Made by a program: the position numbers and the translations under genes. Below the pieces are notes generated by a model. The model was not told where the DNA came from, ran no database searches, and saw nothing but the letters and a program-made list of their open reading frames with translations. A DNA stretch of 39,119 nucleotides from Nitrospirota bacterium. GTDB lineage: Bacteria; Nitrospirota; Nitrospiria; Nitrospirales; UBA8639. Below are positions 18,080-26,887 of the stretch, piece by piece. The first letter of the stretch is position 1; every line of letters begins with the position of its first letter. The DNA is taken from the NCBI GenBank assembly GCA_027623995.1, contig JAQBUF010000029.1:1-39119 (forward strand), written 5' to 3'.

Positions 18080-18844
18080 ATGACTGAGCCTGACATCACC
18101 GTTCGCGATCTGACAATGGCCTACGGGGACGTGGTGATCCAACGCGACCTCACCTTTACCGTGAACCAGGGTGATATTTTCATTATTATGGGCGGGAGTG
18201 GATGCGGCAAAAGCACGTTGCTTCGACATATGATCGGGCTGAAAGAGCCTGCGCACGGGGATATCCACTTTTCAGGGGAAAGTTTTTGGCAAGCCGATGA
18301 CGAGACTCGTGTCCGTTTGATGCGACGCTGTGGAGTGCTCTTCCAAAGTGGCGCATTGTGGAGTTCGATGTCCTTAGCAGAAAATGTCGGCCTCCCCCTC
18401 CATGAATATACGGAACTGAACGATAAGCAAATTCAAGAAGTAGTCTCCTTCAAACTTGCGCTCGTAGGGTTGGCTGGCTTTGGAGACTATTACCCCAGTG
18501 AACTAAGTGGCGGGATGCAGAAGCGTGCAGGCTTGGCCAGGGCCATGGCCCTCGATCCTGACATCTTATTTTTTGATGAACCCTCCGCCGGGCTAGACCC
18601 GATTAGTTCTCGTCATCTTGATGATTTGATTCTCGAACTGCGCGATAGTTTAGGGGCAACGATTGTCGTCGTCACTCACGAATTAGCCAGTATTTTTGCG
18701 ATTGGGAACAATTCAGTGTTCCTGGACGCCGACACCAAAACCATGCTGGCCTCAGGCCCTCCGCATGCAATGCTGGCTGATTGTGGCATTCCTGTTATCC
18801 AACAATTTCTCAGACGTGGTGAAGTGGCCTCCGTCGCCCCTTAA
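18080..18844 (+). CDS. mlaF: MlaF-family ABC transporter ATPase
   Basis: This is the cytoplasmic ATPase that powers Mla-type lipid transport. With the ATG at 18080 the product is 254 aa; AAGGA lies 8 nt upstream, and the frame extension back to 17963 is made only of translated repeat DNA, so I reject it. The motifs are Walker A GGSGCGKST (about 38-46), Q-loop LFQSGALWSSMSLAENV, signature LSGGMQKRAGLARA, Walker B ILFFDEPSAGLDP, and H-loop VVVTHELASIF. The GALWSSMSLAENV segment after the Q-loop and the GMQKR signature are specific to the MlaF/Ttg2A family. It is separated from mlaE by the hairpin repeat and is followed 9 nt later by mlaD. Confidence 0.95.
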   Translation: MTEPDITVRDLTMAYGDVVIQRDLTFTVNQGDIFIIMGGSGCGKSTLLRHMIGLKEPAHGDIHFSGESFWQADDETRVRLMRRCGVLFQSGALWSSMSLAENVGLPLHEYTELNDKQIQEVVSFKLALVGLAGFGDYYPSELSGGMQKRAGLARAMALDPDILFFDEPSAGLDPISSRHLDDLILELRDSLGATIVVVTHELASIFAIGNNSVFLDADTKTMLASGPPHAMLADCGIPVIQQFLRRGEVASVAP

Positions 18845-18853
18845 CGAACCGAT

Positions 18854-20011
18854 ATGAGTCGAAAAGCTAACCCCACAACTATTGGTGTGTTCGTCATTGG
18901 AGCCCTTTTACTGCTCATCATTGGCGTCATGATTTTTGGCTCCGGGAAACTGCTCTCAAGAAAAATACCATGGGTGTTGCACTTCGATGAATCCATTAAA
19001 GGATTGAAAATTGGCGCGGCCGTTAATTTTCGTGGTGTCAAAATCGGATCGGTGAACGACATCAAAGTCACATTTGACATCAAGGACAATTCGATTCGAA
19101 CCCCGGTCCATATTGAAATCGAACCAGACCGCATTACCGAGATAGGAACCTTGCCGGTCAAAGAAAAACTCACCGACCGAATTCTCGATACTATTTTTGA
19201 AATGGAACTCACGACCGGAGATGATCGACGTCACGCCATGGATCTCATCCAGCGTGGGTTGCGGGCAAGACTAGAGATGCAAAGTTTTGTGACAGGGCAA
19301 CTGGCCATTGGTCTGGATTTTCACCCAGACACCCCCATCACCTTGCACCATTATGACGACCCCTATCCCGAATTTCCCACCATTCCCACAAGCTTTGAAG
19401 AAATTACCGCAAGGCTCGAAGATATTCCTTTAGAGGACTTAGTCAATGGAGTCCTCCGTGCCGTTCAAGGTATCGAACGCTTAGTCAACGCACCGGAATT
19501 ACTTGAAACGATTCGAACATTGAAGGGAACCATGGAACATGTTCAAGGGCTCAGCAAAACCTTGGACACGAGGGTCGCCTCATTAGCCGATAGCCTAGAG
19601 AAAACATTAGAGGCCGCTCAGGGGGCGTTGAATCAAGCAGAAACGACCCTCGCGATGAAGGAAGGGCCATCGGGAGAGTTGGCTGAGGAGCTTCGCGATA
19701 CCCTAAAAGCCACTCAAGCCGCCATGGATCAAGCCAACGCGACCCTTACCTTACAAGAAGGGCCAGCAGCCCAATTGGTGAAAGATTTACGCACCACGGC
19801 CAAAACCATTGACCAAACTTTTGAGCAAACGAAAGAGGCAATCTCTACGGCCAAAGGCATCGTTGATGAAAATTCTGACTTGCGATATGAGTTAGGCAAT
19901 ACCCTGGATGAACTGTCAGCGGCGGCACGCTCCATCCGAAATATGGCGGAATACTTGGAACGACACCCGGAAGCATTAATCCATGGCAAAGGGGAATCCA
20001 AGGAGAAGTGA
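18854..20011 (+). CDS. mlaD: MlaD-family MCE-domain substrate-binding protein
   Basis: MlaD is a membrane-anchored hexameric ring that holds lipid on the periplasmic face of the Mla complex. The 385-aa protein has one N-terminal membrane helix (about 8-28, IGVFVIGALLLLIIGVMIFG) and the MCE domain (about 38-115), with the signature IKGLKIGAAVNFRGVKIGSV. A second conserved stretch, RGLRARLEMQSFVTGQLAIGLDF, follows. The rest (about 190-370) is alpha-helical with repeated units that read like coiled coil (TTLAMKEGPSGELAEELRDT and ATLTLQEGPAAQLVKDLRTT), more like PqiB/YebT-type or long MCE proteins than the short E. coli MlaD of 183 aa. It lies between mlaF and a PqiC-like lipoprotein gene, with gaps of 9 nt and 1 nt. 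Confidence 0.93.
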   Translation: MSRKANPTTIGVFVIGALLLLIIGVMIFGSGKLLSRKIPWVLHFDESIKGLKIGAAVNFRGVKIGSVNDIKVTFDIKDNSIRTPVHIEIEPDRITEIGTLPVKEKLTDRILDTIFEMELTTGDDRRHAMDLIQRGLRARLEMQSFVTGQLAIGLDFHPDTPITLHHYDDPYPEFPTIPTSFEEITARLEDIPLEDLVNGVLRAVQGIERLVNAPELLETIRTLKGTMEHVQGLSKTLDTRVASLADSLEKTLEAAQGALNQAETTLAMKEGPSGELAEELRDTLKATQAAMDQANATLTLQEGPAAQLVKDLRTTAKTIDQTFEQTKEAISTAKGIVDENSDLRYELGNTLDELSAAARSIRNMAEYLERHPEALIHGKGESKEK

Positions 20012-20012
20012 T

Positions 20013-20639
20013 ATGAGAACACTTACGAATCTTTTGACCTGGCTGACCGCGCTTCTTTGCTGTCTCAGTCTTGCCGGCTGTGGAGCCACCTCTCAGCCTG
20101 CCAAGTTTTATTTACTCAATTCAATTCCGTCAACGGAATCAGCTGAGACCAAAGTCCCATCGGGTCTAGCCCTTGGCATCGGGCCTATCACTATTCCTGA
20201 ATATGTGGATCGACCACAAATCGTTACCAGAATCAGCACCAATGAACTCAGCTTGGCCGAGTTCCATAAATGGGCCGAGCCTCTCAAAGATAATATTCCT
20301 CAAGTCCTGGCTGACAATATGTCGGTCTTGCTGAACACCGAACATGTGGCGACGTACCCATGGAAACGTCACACACCCATTGATTATCAAGTCACTATCA
20401 ATATTACCAGACTTGACACCATCGCTGAAAAGGAAGCTCATCTCGTGGCGCGGTGGCATATTTTCGGAGAGGACACGCAGACTATCCTCGACACACAGAC
20501 GTCTCACTTCAAAACCACGCTTCCAAGCTCAGATTACGCAGCCATCGTCTCTGCCTTAAATCACACCATCAACGACCTCAGCCGGGAAATCGCCAAATCA
20601 CTGGTTCGTGTTCATTCAAACACAACAAAAACGAAATAG
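20013..20639 (+). CDS. PqiC-like (DUF330) ABC-type transport auxiliary lipoprotein
   Basis: This 208-aa lipoprotein has a lipobox LAGC (Cys23). PqiC-type proteins sit at the inner face of the outer membrane and help MCE tunnels such as PqiB dock there. The motifs are FYLLNSIP (about 32-39), LGIGPITIPEYVDRPQIVTR (about 56-75) and a WAEPLKDNIPQVLADNMSVLL segment (about 88-108), all typical of DUF330. I chose ATG 20013 because AAGGAG lies 8 nt before it and the signal peptide starts there; the frame runs back to 19983, inside mlaD. It starts 1 nt after the mlaD stop, so it is co-translated. Together with the long MlaD this suggests that the system bridges the periplasm without a shuttle; no MlaC is seen. 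Confidence 0.9.
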   Translation: MRTLTNLLTWLTALLCCLSLAGCGATSQPAKFYLLNSIPSTESAETKVPSGLALGIGPITIPEYVDRPQIVTRISTNELSLAEFHKWAEPLKDNIPQVLADNMSVLLNTEHVATYPWKRHTPIDYQVTINITRLDTIAEKEAHLVARWHIFGEDTQTILDTQTSHFKTTLPSSDYAAIVSALNHTINDLSREIAKSLVRVHSNTTKTK

Positions 20640-20881
20640 AGATGTAGCAATGAGGCCTCAACCGTGTTCCTTGGGAACGACATGAGCGAGGCAGTATCCG
20701 TGAAGCGTAGAGAAAAAAGAGCCTTACGGCTTCTCCCGCCTTCCAAGTATGACGCTTCATGAACCAGATCTTTGCTCACGTACCCCGCTTGCCAAAACAC
20801 CACAAATACTCCCTCTATTTCATGGCCATCCCTAACATCTCATACTATGTAATTCTTCCACGTTATGGTACATTTACATAG

Positions 20882-22066
20882 ATGATTGAGCGAAATATCC
20901 AATCCAGAATCCAGGGCTTGCTAAAACGAAACCCGGCGGTGGCTCTCATAGGCCCACGACAAGTCGGGAAAACAACAGTGGCCCTGAGTATCGCAGGCCA
21001 TTGCCCATCGACCTACCTGGATCTGGAAAATCCTCGAGATTTGGCCAAAGTCAGCGATATTGAAGCCTTTCATGTAGAGAACAGGGAAAAGCTTATCATT
21101 ATCGATGAGATTCAACGTCTCCCTGAAATTTTTGCCACCCTTCGTGGAATCATTGATAAGGAACGCAGACGTGGTGCCAAAGTCGGGCAATTCCTGTTTC
21201 TCGGATCGGCCTCACTTGAGCTGCTCAAACAAACGAGTGAATCGCTTGCTGGAAGACTCGCATATGTTGAATTGTGTCCCGTCGATAGCCTTGAATGGCT
21301 CGAATACCAAAAGGGAACAACGCTGCAATCCCAGCTCAACCGACTATGGCTCCGTGGGGGCTTTCCTGAAAGTCTACTCACCAAATCCGATGAGGACAGT
21401 CTTGCCTGGCGAGAAGATTTTCTCCGAACCTACCTTGAACGTGACATTCCACAACTCGGCCCACGTATTCCCACTGAAACCTTACGCCGCTTTTGGACGA
21501 TGCTGGCACACCATCAAGGCGCCATGATCAATGCCGCACACCTTGCGAGAAATCTTGGAGTGAGCGGACAGTCTGTGACCCGGTACTTGGATCTCTTCGT
21601 GGATCTGTTGTTAATTCGCCGTCTCCAACCGTGGACGAGCAATATCGGTAAACGTCTGATCCGAGCTCCTAAAATCTATGTGCGAGATAGTGGGATCACT
21701 CATGCCTTGCTCAATATTCAGACTTTCAACGATTTGATGGGACATCCTGTCATTGGCGGAAGTTGGGAAGGCTTTGTCATTGAAAATATTCTTGCTGTCA
21801 CCTCCTCACGAATAAAGGCCTACTTTTATCGAACTTCAGGTGGAGCAGAAATTGATTTATTGCTTGAGCTGACGAGTAGAGAAAAATGGGCGATTGAGAT
21901 TAAGCGTAGCAGTGCGCCAGCACTATCTAGAGGATTTTATACGGCATGTGAAGATGTGCAGGCTACCAAGCGTTTTGTGGTCTATGCGGGAGAAGACACC
22001 TTTCCGCTCAGTCAAAAAACCCGTGCCATTTCGCTCACCGATCTTATGAAGGAACTCAACCAATAA
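20882..22066 (+). CDS. AAA_14 / DUF4143 ATPase
   Basis: This 394-aa protein combines an N-terminal AAA_14 P-loop ATPase and a C-terminal DUF4143 domain. Walker A is GPRQVGKTT (24-32), Walker B is LIIIDEIQRLP (about 71-81), and a sensor-like FLFLGSASLELLKQTSESLAGR follows. The middle has a winged-helix-like part (HLARNLGVSGQSVTRYLDLFVDLLLIRRL). The DUF4143 end has SWEGFVIEN and GGAEIDLLLE plus WAIEIKRS, which look like a PD-(D/E)XK nuclease-like core (E/D...EIK). The family is widespread, often horizontally transferred and of unknown function. It is monocistronic, 242 nt after the mla operon; that gap holds nothing I recognise. No Shine-Dalgarno sequence is visible before the ATG. Confidence 0.9.
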   Translation: MIERNIQSRIQGLLKRNPAVALIGPRQVGKTTVALSIAGHCPSTYLDLENPRDLAKVSDIEAFHVENREKLIIIDEIQRLPEIFATLRGIIDKERRRGAKVGQFLFLGSASLELLKQTSESLAGRLAYVELCPVDSLEWLEYQKGTTLQSQLNRLWLRGGFPESLLTKSDEDSLAWREDFLRTYLERDIPQLGPRIPTETLRRFWTMLAHHQGAMINAAHLARNLGVSGQSVTRYLDLFVDLLLIRRLQPWTSNIGKRLIRAPKIYVRDSGITHALLNIQTFNDLMGHPVIGGSWEGFVIENILAVTSSRIKAYFYRTSGGAEIDLLLELTSREKWAIEIKRSSAPALSRGFYTACEDVQATKRFVVYAGEDTFPLSQKTRAISLTDLMKELNQ

Positions 22067-22242
22067 ATTCTAGGCAGGTGAAAAGAAATGGGTAACGATT
22101 GCAAAAAATACTTCCTGGCTCTTGTTGTCACGATCCCACCTTCCACCTGCCTCGGGGACCCACCCACAACACTGACCGTGTGAAATATTTTTGATAGTTG
22201 GTTTAAAAAAATAGACGGAAACGATGTGAGAAATAAAGAAGC

Positions 22243-22881
22243 CTAGGCCGGAATTCCAAGATCTACTGAATTCGCCACCAACGCTCCAGCTGCTTGCATC
22301 TCTTGAAAAGCCTTTTGAGAGTCCCCTGGCTGAGCTTCGATTCCACGAACACCATCTTCGAGAACCACCACTCGAAACCCTCGTTGACACGCCTCTAAGA
22401 CCGTGTGTTTGACAAAACGATCTGTCGCAAGCCCAAGAACAAACACCGTCTGCGCTTCAAGATCTTCCAACCGGTCCTCTAGCGAGGTACCATCGAAACC
22501 CGACATGGCGACCTTTCGAGGGTTCGTGGCACCCGAGACGATCAACGTTCCTGGAGGCATTTTCAAATCTGGATGGAATTGGGAACCTCGTGACCCTTGC
22601 ACGCAATGCGCAGGAGAATCCCCACCTTGCTCTTTGAAGGAACCGTGATTTTCTGGATGCCATGCCCGAGTCGCCACAATCGAAAATCCCTCACGGGCAA
22701 AGAACCGAATACAAGCATTGGCAACAGGAATGATTTGGTCCCCCTCGATTACTGGTAGGGCTCCGCCAGGGAAAAAGTCATTTTGAAAATGTACCAATAA
22801 AAGAACCGACTTACGATCTGGCTGAGGAATAGCCGAACGGTTCTTACTTTCAACCCCGGTTGGTGTTTTTGCGAATTTCAT
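22243..22881 (-). CDS. Nicotinamidase/isochorismatase-fold protein lacking the catalytic triad
   Basis: The 212-aa protein aligns by eye along its full length with nicotinamidases (PncA), which hydrolyse nicotinamide to nicotinate. Conserved segments are LLLVHFQNDFFPGG (27-40), TRAWHPENHGSF (71-82), GGDSPAHCVQG (86-96), and GLATDRFVKHTVLEA (150-164). The three PncA catalytic residues are Asp8, Lys96 and Cys138. They correspond here to His31, Ser116 and Phe156, so all three are lost, and the metal ligand Asp49 corresponds to Ala73, while the three metal-ligand His (75, 79, 92) are kept. The frame is fully open and the fold motifs are well kept, so it looks like a maintained pseudoenzyme and not a random pseudogene. 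Its role is unknown. Confidence 0.85.
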   Translation of the reverse strand: MKFAKTPTGVESKNRSAIPQPDRKSVLLLVHFQNDFFPGGALPVIEGDQIIPVANACIRFFAREGFSIVATRAWHPENHGSFKEQGGDSPAHCVQGSRGSQFHPDLKMPPGTLIVSGATNPRKVAMSGFDGTSLEDRLEDLEAQTVFVLGLATDRFVKHTVLEACQRGFRVVVLEDGVRGIEAQPGDSQKAFQEMQAAGALVANSVDLGIPA

Positions 22882-22892
22882 TTGTTTGATTT

Positions 22893-22981
22893 CGTGATGG
22901 GTAATCCGTGATGGGTCGTGCGTGGAAGAAAATTTCTTAATATCCGATTTGTTCGCATCACGCCTTACGGATCACGCATGA
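22893..22981. repeat. Degenerate CGTGATGGGT/ATCACGC inverted repeat
   Basis: Between the argB stop and the amidohydrolase-like gene there is a partly palindromic stretch containing CGTGATGGGTAATCCGTGAT on the left and ATCACGCCTTACGGATCACG on the right. It belongs to the same degenerate repeat family as 17932-18045 and 23889-23960. It could act as a transcript barrier downstream of the amidohydrolase-like gene. Confidence 0.6.
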
Positions 22982-22985
22982 CGTC

Positions 22986-23879
22986 CTAAGCCACAATTTC
23001 CGTACCAATTCCCTTGTCCGTGAAAATCTCCAAGAGAATGGCGTGGGGAACTCGCCCATCAATGATATGCGCTTTATGCACACCTGCCGCAATGCCCGTT
23101 AAACACGCGCGCACTTTAGGCAACATCCCTTCGGTGATCGTGCCTTTTTTCACCATGCGTTCAACATCTTTTTTCGAGAGGGTAGAGACATGTCGATTCG
23201 CGGCATCGCGAATACCTTTCACATCGGTCAGGACCAACAATTTCTCAGCTTTTAATGCCCCAGCCACCGCACCAGCCACGATATCGGCATTAATATTATA
23301 GGGCTTCCATTTTCGATCCACCCCTATGGGGGCAATCACCGGAATAAAATTATCCTGTTGAAGTTTGATCAAAATCTCTGGATCAATCTTATCCACTTCA
23401 CCGACAAACCCATATTCATCATCGGAATGACTGTCTGCCTCCTGACTGAGCCCTTGAGCCCAGGCTTTCGCTGAAAAAGGTTTACACAGAATAAGACCAG
23501 CATCTTTTCCGGTGATTCCGACGGCCTTCCCTCCATGTTGATTGAGCATGGCCACGATTTCTTTATTGATCTTTCCACCTAAGACCATTTCAACCACATC
23601 CATCGTCGCTTGATCTGTGACTCGCACCCCGCGCTTAAAGGTGGATTTGATGCCAAGACGAGACAACATGTCATTAATTTGTGGCCCGCCTCCATGCACG
23701 ATCACCGGATTGAGCCCAACATACTTCATTAACATGACATCTTCAGCAAAACCATCTTTGAGATCTTCCTGAATCATGGCGTTCCCACCGTACTTAATCA
23801 CGATGGTCTTTCCGGCAAACGTCCGAATATATGGCAATGCCTCAATGAGGACATCGGCTTTTTTAATTAATTTTTCCAT
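22986..23879 (-). CDS. argB: Acetylglutamate kinase
   Basis: ArgB phosphorylates N-acetylglutamate, the second step of arginine synthesis. The protein is 297 aa, normal for the longer, arginine-sensitive type. Amino acid kinase motifs are IVIKYGGNAM (about 26-35), VIVHGGGPQINDML (about 59-72, substrate-binding glycines), MDVVEMVLGGKINKEIV, NINADIVAGAVAGAL (about 197-211) and LVLTDVKGI. The N-terminal helix MEKLIKKADVLIEALPYI matches the extension that carries the arginine-sensing site in inhibited ArgB enzymes, so feedback inhibition is likely. It is the last gene of the leftward block, 92 nt after hslU, with a hairpin in between. Confidence 0.95.
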   Translation of the reverse strand: MEKLIKKADVLIEALPYIRTFAGKTIVIKYGGNAMIQEDLKDGFAEDVMLMKYVGLNPVIVHGGGPQINDMLSRLGIKSTFKRGVRVTDQATMDVVEMVLGGKINKEIVAMLNQHGGKAVGITGKDAGLILCKPFSAKAWAQGLSQEADSHSDDEYGFVGEVDKIDPEILIKLQQDNFIPVIAPIGVDRKWKPYNINADIVAGAVAGALKAEKLLVLTDVKGIRDAANRHVSTLSKKDVERMVKKGTITEGMLPKVRACLTGIAAGVHKAHIIDGRVPHAILLEIFTDKGIGTEIVA

Positions 23880-23903
23880 AGTTTTTACAATCGTGAAGCC
23901 TTA

Positions 23904-23960
23904 TTCGTGAAGCGTGAAGCGCAAAAACATTTTTTTGACTTACGTTTCACGCTTCACGAA
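23904..23960. repeat. Perfect 15-bp hairpin of the CGTGAAGCGT repeat family between hslU and argB
   Basis: TTCGTGAAGCGTGAA (23904-23918) and TTCACGCTTCACGAA (23946-23960) pair perfectly around a 27-nt loop. It lies in the hslU-argB gap of a leftward gene block, so it may attenuate or process the transcript. On the minus strand there is no T-run directly after the stem, so it is not a classical terminator. Confidence 0.75.
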
Positions 23961-23970
23961 ACACGTCCCC

Positions 23971-25374
23971 TTAAAGGATATACCGACTCAGATCCTGATC
24001 CTTGACGATGTCTTTTAAATGATCGTTGACATAGGCTGCATCAACCACGACTTTTTTCTCGGCCAGTTCTTGCGCTTGAAAGGATACGTCTTCCAATAGT
24101 CGCTCAACAATGGTAAATAACCGTCGCGCGCCGATATTTTCCGTTCGATCATTCACTTCAACCGCCGTGGCGGCAATTTCCTCAATCCCATCTTTGGTAA
24201 ACTCAAGCGTGATGCCTTCCGTGCCCAGCAACGCCTGATACTGTTTGACCAATGCGCTTCTAGGTTCAGTTAAAATCCGAACGAGATCTTCTTTGGTCAG
24301 CGCATTCAATTCCACTCGAATAGGAAACCGGCCTTGCAACTCTGGAATCAAATCCGACGGCTTCGCCACATGAAACGCACCCGCTGCCACAAAAAGAATA
24401 TGATCGGTCTTCACCGGGCCATACTTCGTATTCACCGTCGATCCTTCGACAATAGGCAGAAGGTCTCGTTGTACTCCTTCACGCGACACATCCGGTCCCG
24501 TATTTTTTTCTCTGCCCGCGATCTTGTCGATTTCATCGAGAAAGACAATGCCTGACTCTTCGACACGATGGACGGCCTCACGATTGATTTCCTCCATATC
24601 CAAAAGTTTTTGAGCTTCTTCTTGGGTAAAGTATTTTAGGGCTTCTGGAATCTTCATGACCCGGTTTTTCCTTTTCCCCGGCATCATGCCACCCAACATT
24701 TCCCGAAGATTGTTTTCGATGTCTTCCATTCCCCCTACATTGGAAATAATGCCAACCGGAAGCGTGCGCTCCTTCACTTCGATTTCGACCGTCCGTTTAT
24801 CCAACGTTCCTTCGCGTAGTTGCTTGCGAAGTTTTTGCCGCGTGGAATCGGGTGGCTCCACCGAGGCTTTGCCATTGGATTCTTCATCGTCATCATGACT
24901 CGTGGGTTTCCGCGAGGGAGTCGGGGGAAGCAACAAATCCAACACGCGATCTTCGGCCCGATCTTCCGCTTTTCGATTAACTCGTTCCAGCGAAGAACTC
25001 TTCACCATGTTGACCGACTGTTCAGTGAGATCCCGGATAATGGATTCGACATCTCGACCCACATAGCCGACTTCGGTGAATTTGGACGCCTCGACCTTAA
25101 TGAATGGCGCATCCGCGAGCTTCGCAATGCGTCGAGAGATTTCCGTTTTCCCAACACCTGTGGGCCCAATCATAATAATATTTTTGGGAAAGATTTCTTC
25201 TCGAAGCTCAGGACCTAATTGTTGCCGACGCCAGCGGCTTCGCAGAGCAATCGCCACCATGCGCTTCGCGTCGCTCTGGCCAATCACATAGCGATCTAAC
25301 TCTTCGACGATTTGTCGCGGAGTCATCGCATCAAGTTTGATAGGTGGGGATGGGGTCTCTGATTTCATATTCAT
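23971..25374 (-). CDS. hslU: ATP-dependent protease ATPase subunit HslU
   Basis: HslU is the AAA+ unfoldase of the cytoplasmic HslUV protease. It is 467 aa, close to the usual 440-470. Walker A is GPTGVGKTE with the family start [17 protein letters not shown]-like ([17 protein letters not shown]), the pore loop [14 protein letters not shown] is present (GYVG), and Walker B is [10 protein letters not shown]. The acidic I-domain spans about 120-240 and includes a variable charged stretch with DDDEESNGK. The C-terminus DLSRYIL is the tail that inserts into HslV. The ATG overlaps the hslV stop by 4 nt; a second in-frame ATG two codons later could be used instead. Confidence 0.97.
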   Translation of the reverse strand: MNMKSETPSPPIKLDAMTPRQIVEELDRYVIGQSDAKRMVAIALRSRWRRQQLGPELREEIFPKNIIMIGPTGVGKTEISRRIAKLADAPFIKVEASKFTEVGYVGRDVESIIRDLTEQSVNMVKSSSLERVNRKAEDRAEDRVLDLLLPPTPSRKPTSHDDDEESNGKASVEPPDSTRQKLRKQLREGTLDKRTVEIEVKERTLPVGIISNVGGMEDIENNLREMLGGMMPGKRKNRVMKIPEALKYFTQEEAQKLLDMEEINREAVHRVEESGIVFLDEIDKIAGREKNTGPDVSREGVQRDLLPIVEGSTVNTKYGPVKTDHILFVAAGAFHVAKPSDLIPELQGRFPIRVELNALTKEDLVRILTEPRSALVKQYQALLGTEGITLEFTKDGIEEIAATAVEVNDRTENIGARRLFTIVERLLEDVSFQAQELAEKKVVVDAAYVNDHLKDIVKDQDLSRYIL

Positions 25375-25907
25375 AGGTGCAACTCTTCGATGATAATTTC
25401 CTTGTTCGTGTAAATATCGATGCCGCCAGCAATACCCATGGCTTCTTGAACAATGGCCCTTGGCTCTAACGCGGTATTCGCGATTAACGCTCTCGCTGCT
25501 GCCAACGCATAGGGTCCACCTGAGCCAATCGCCAAAATACCATCCTCCGGCTCAATCACATCCCCGGTACCGGAAAGAATAAACGACTGCGTGTCATCCG
25601 CCACCGCCAGCAACGCTTCCAAACGACGCAGAGCCCGATCGGTGCGCCAATCTTTGGCCAACTCCACGGCAGCTCTCGTGAGGTTGCCATGATATTCTTC
25701 CAGCTTCGCATCGAACTTTTCAAATAAGGTAAAGGCATCAGCGGTGGATCCCGCAAATCCAGCAAGAATTTTGTCATGATACAAACGCCGAACTTTGCGA
25801 GCATTCGCTTTCATAATGGTGGTGCCCACGGTGACTTGCCCATCGGAAGCCATCGCCACGGTGCCATTTCGTCGAACAGAGAGGATCGTCGTTGATCGTA
25901 TTTTCAT
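25371..25907 (-). CDS. hslV: ATP-dependent protease proteolytic subunit HslV
   Basis: HslV is the N-terminal-nucleophile threonine peptidase of HslUV. The 178-aa protein begins MKIRS and then TTILSVRR, so five residues must be removed to expose the catalytic Thr6; the usual processing removes one to a few residues. Further motifs are DGQVTVG, the [11 protein letters not shown] segment (the Lys of the active site, about residue 38) and [14 protein letters not shown]. It starts 4 nt inside the end of xerC and ends 4 nt inside hslU, giving strong translational coupling in this block. Confidence 0.97.
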   Translation of the reverse strand: MKIRSTTILSVRRNGTVAMASDGQVTVGTTIMKANARKVRRLYHDKILAGFAGSTADAFTLFEKFDAKLEEYHGNLTRAAVELAKDWRTDRALRRLEALLAVADDTQSFILSGTGDVIEPEDGILAIGSGGPYALAAARALIANTALEPRAIVQEAMGIAGGIDIYTNKEIIIEELHL

Positions 25908-26887
25908 GCGTGCTTTCCTTTGTAACCCTTTGGAACCGTAGGCGCATTGCCCGCTCGCGGATGCGCCTGGTCATACACTTCCATCAAACGATCGGTCGCC
26001 AGGTGCGTATATTTTTGCGTAGTCCCTAATGAGACATGCCCTAACAACTCTTGAATCACTCGAAGGTCCGCCCCCTCATCAAGCAAATGCGTGGCAAACG
26101 AATGTCGCAAGGTATGGGGAGTCACGGACCCAACCTGGAGCTGCCCTGCGTATTGTTGCACCACTCGTTCTACTGTTCTGACCGACAATCGGCCCTTACG
26201 ATTGTTTTGAAACACCGGATGGTTTTCAGGAAATACCTGAGATCCCGTCACGGTAGCTTCATCCGCCACCTTGTCAGCCGAAAGTTTAGCCGAACCGACG
26301 GCCACATAATCGTGAATCGCATCGATCGCCACTTGACCTATGGGGACCAGACGCTCCTTCTTCCCTTTTCCTCGAAGCCGGACCATGCCATCGTCTAGAT
26401 TGACATCGCCCCAATTCATGCCAACCAATTCACTCACCCGCGCCCCGGTAGAATACAGCGTCTCAAGAATCGCTCGATCTCTCGCGGTTTTCGCCCCTGT
26501 GTTTTCGTCGGGTGATTCCATCAACCGCTCAGCGTCGTCTTTGGACAACACGCGCGGTAAATGCTGGCCAAGTCGCGGCGCTCGGATATGTGCGGTTGGA
26601 TTCGTCGTGACCAGTTCTCGTAGATTCAAAAACCTATAAAAACTTTTCAGGCATGCCAACTTTCGGGCTTGTGAAGTTTTTTTCTCCTGCTTGTCCGTTA
26701 ACCAAATTAAAAATTGACGTATCATCGTAGGGTCAATGTCGCCTGGACCCAGCACCGTATCTCCACCGCCACTTTTTAAAAACCCGACAAATTGCCGAAG
26801 GTCCGACTGGTAACTACGCAGGGTTTCGCGGGAGGCACCCCGCTCAAGATCTAGATGGGTTAGGAAAGCGCGGATTGCGTCTTCCAT
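25904..26887 (-). CDS. xerC: Tyrosine recombinase XerC/XerD type
   Basis: Xer recombinases resolve chromosome dimers at dif. The 327-aa protein has an N-terminal SAM-like core-binding domain (about 1-95, with [20 protein letters not shown]) and a C-terminal catalytic domain. The catalytic set is complete: Arg150 ([10 protein letters not shown]), Lys174 ([10 protein letters not shown]), His258 and Arg261 (TPHTLRHS), His284 ([15 protein letters not shown]), and Tyr293. A polar insertion of about 25 residues lies around 198-225, so the protein is longer than the usual 295-305. It is placed between trmFO (28-nt overlap) and hslV (4-nt overlap), as in the Firmicutes codV locus, hence the name xerC; XerD cannot be excluded without a tree. 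Confidence 0.92.
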   Translation of the reverse strand: MEDAIRAFLTHLDLERGASRETLRSYQSDLRQFVGFLKSGGGDTVLGPGDIDPTMIRQFLIWLTDKQEKKTSQARKLACLKSFYRFLNLRELVTTNPTAHIRAPRLGQHLPRVLSKDDAERLMESPDENTGAKTARDRAILETLYSTGARVSELVGMNWGDVNLDDGMVRLRGKGKKERLVPIGQVAIDAIHDYVAVGSAKLSADKVADEATVTGSQVFPENHPVFQNNRKGRLSVRTVERVVQQYAGQLQVGSVTPHTLRHSFATHLLDEGADLRVIQELLGHVSLGTTQKYTHLATDRLMEVYDQAHPRAGNAPTVPKGYKGKHA

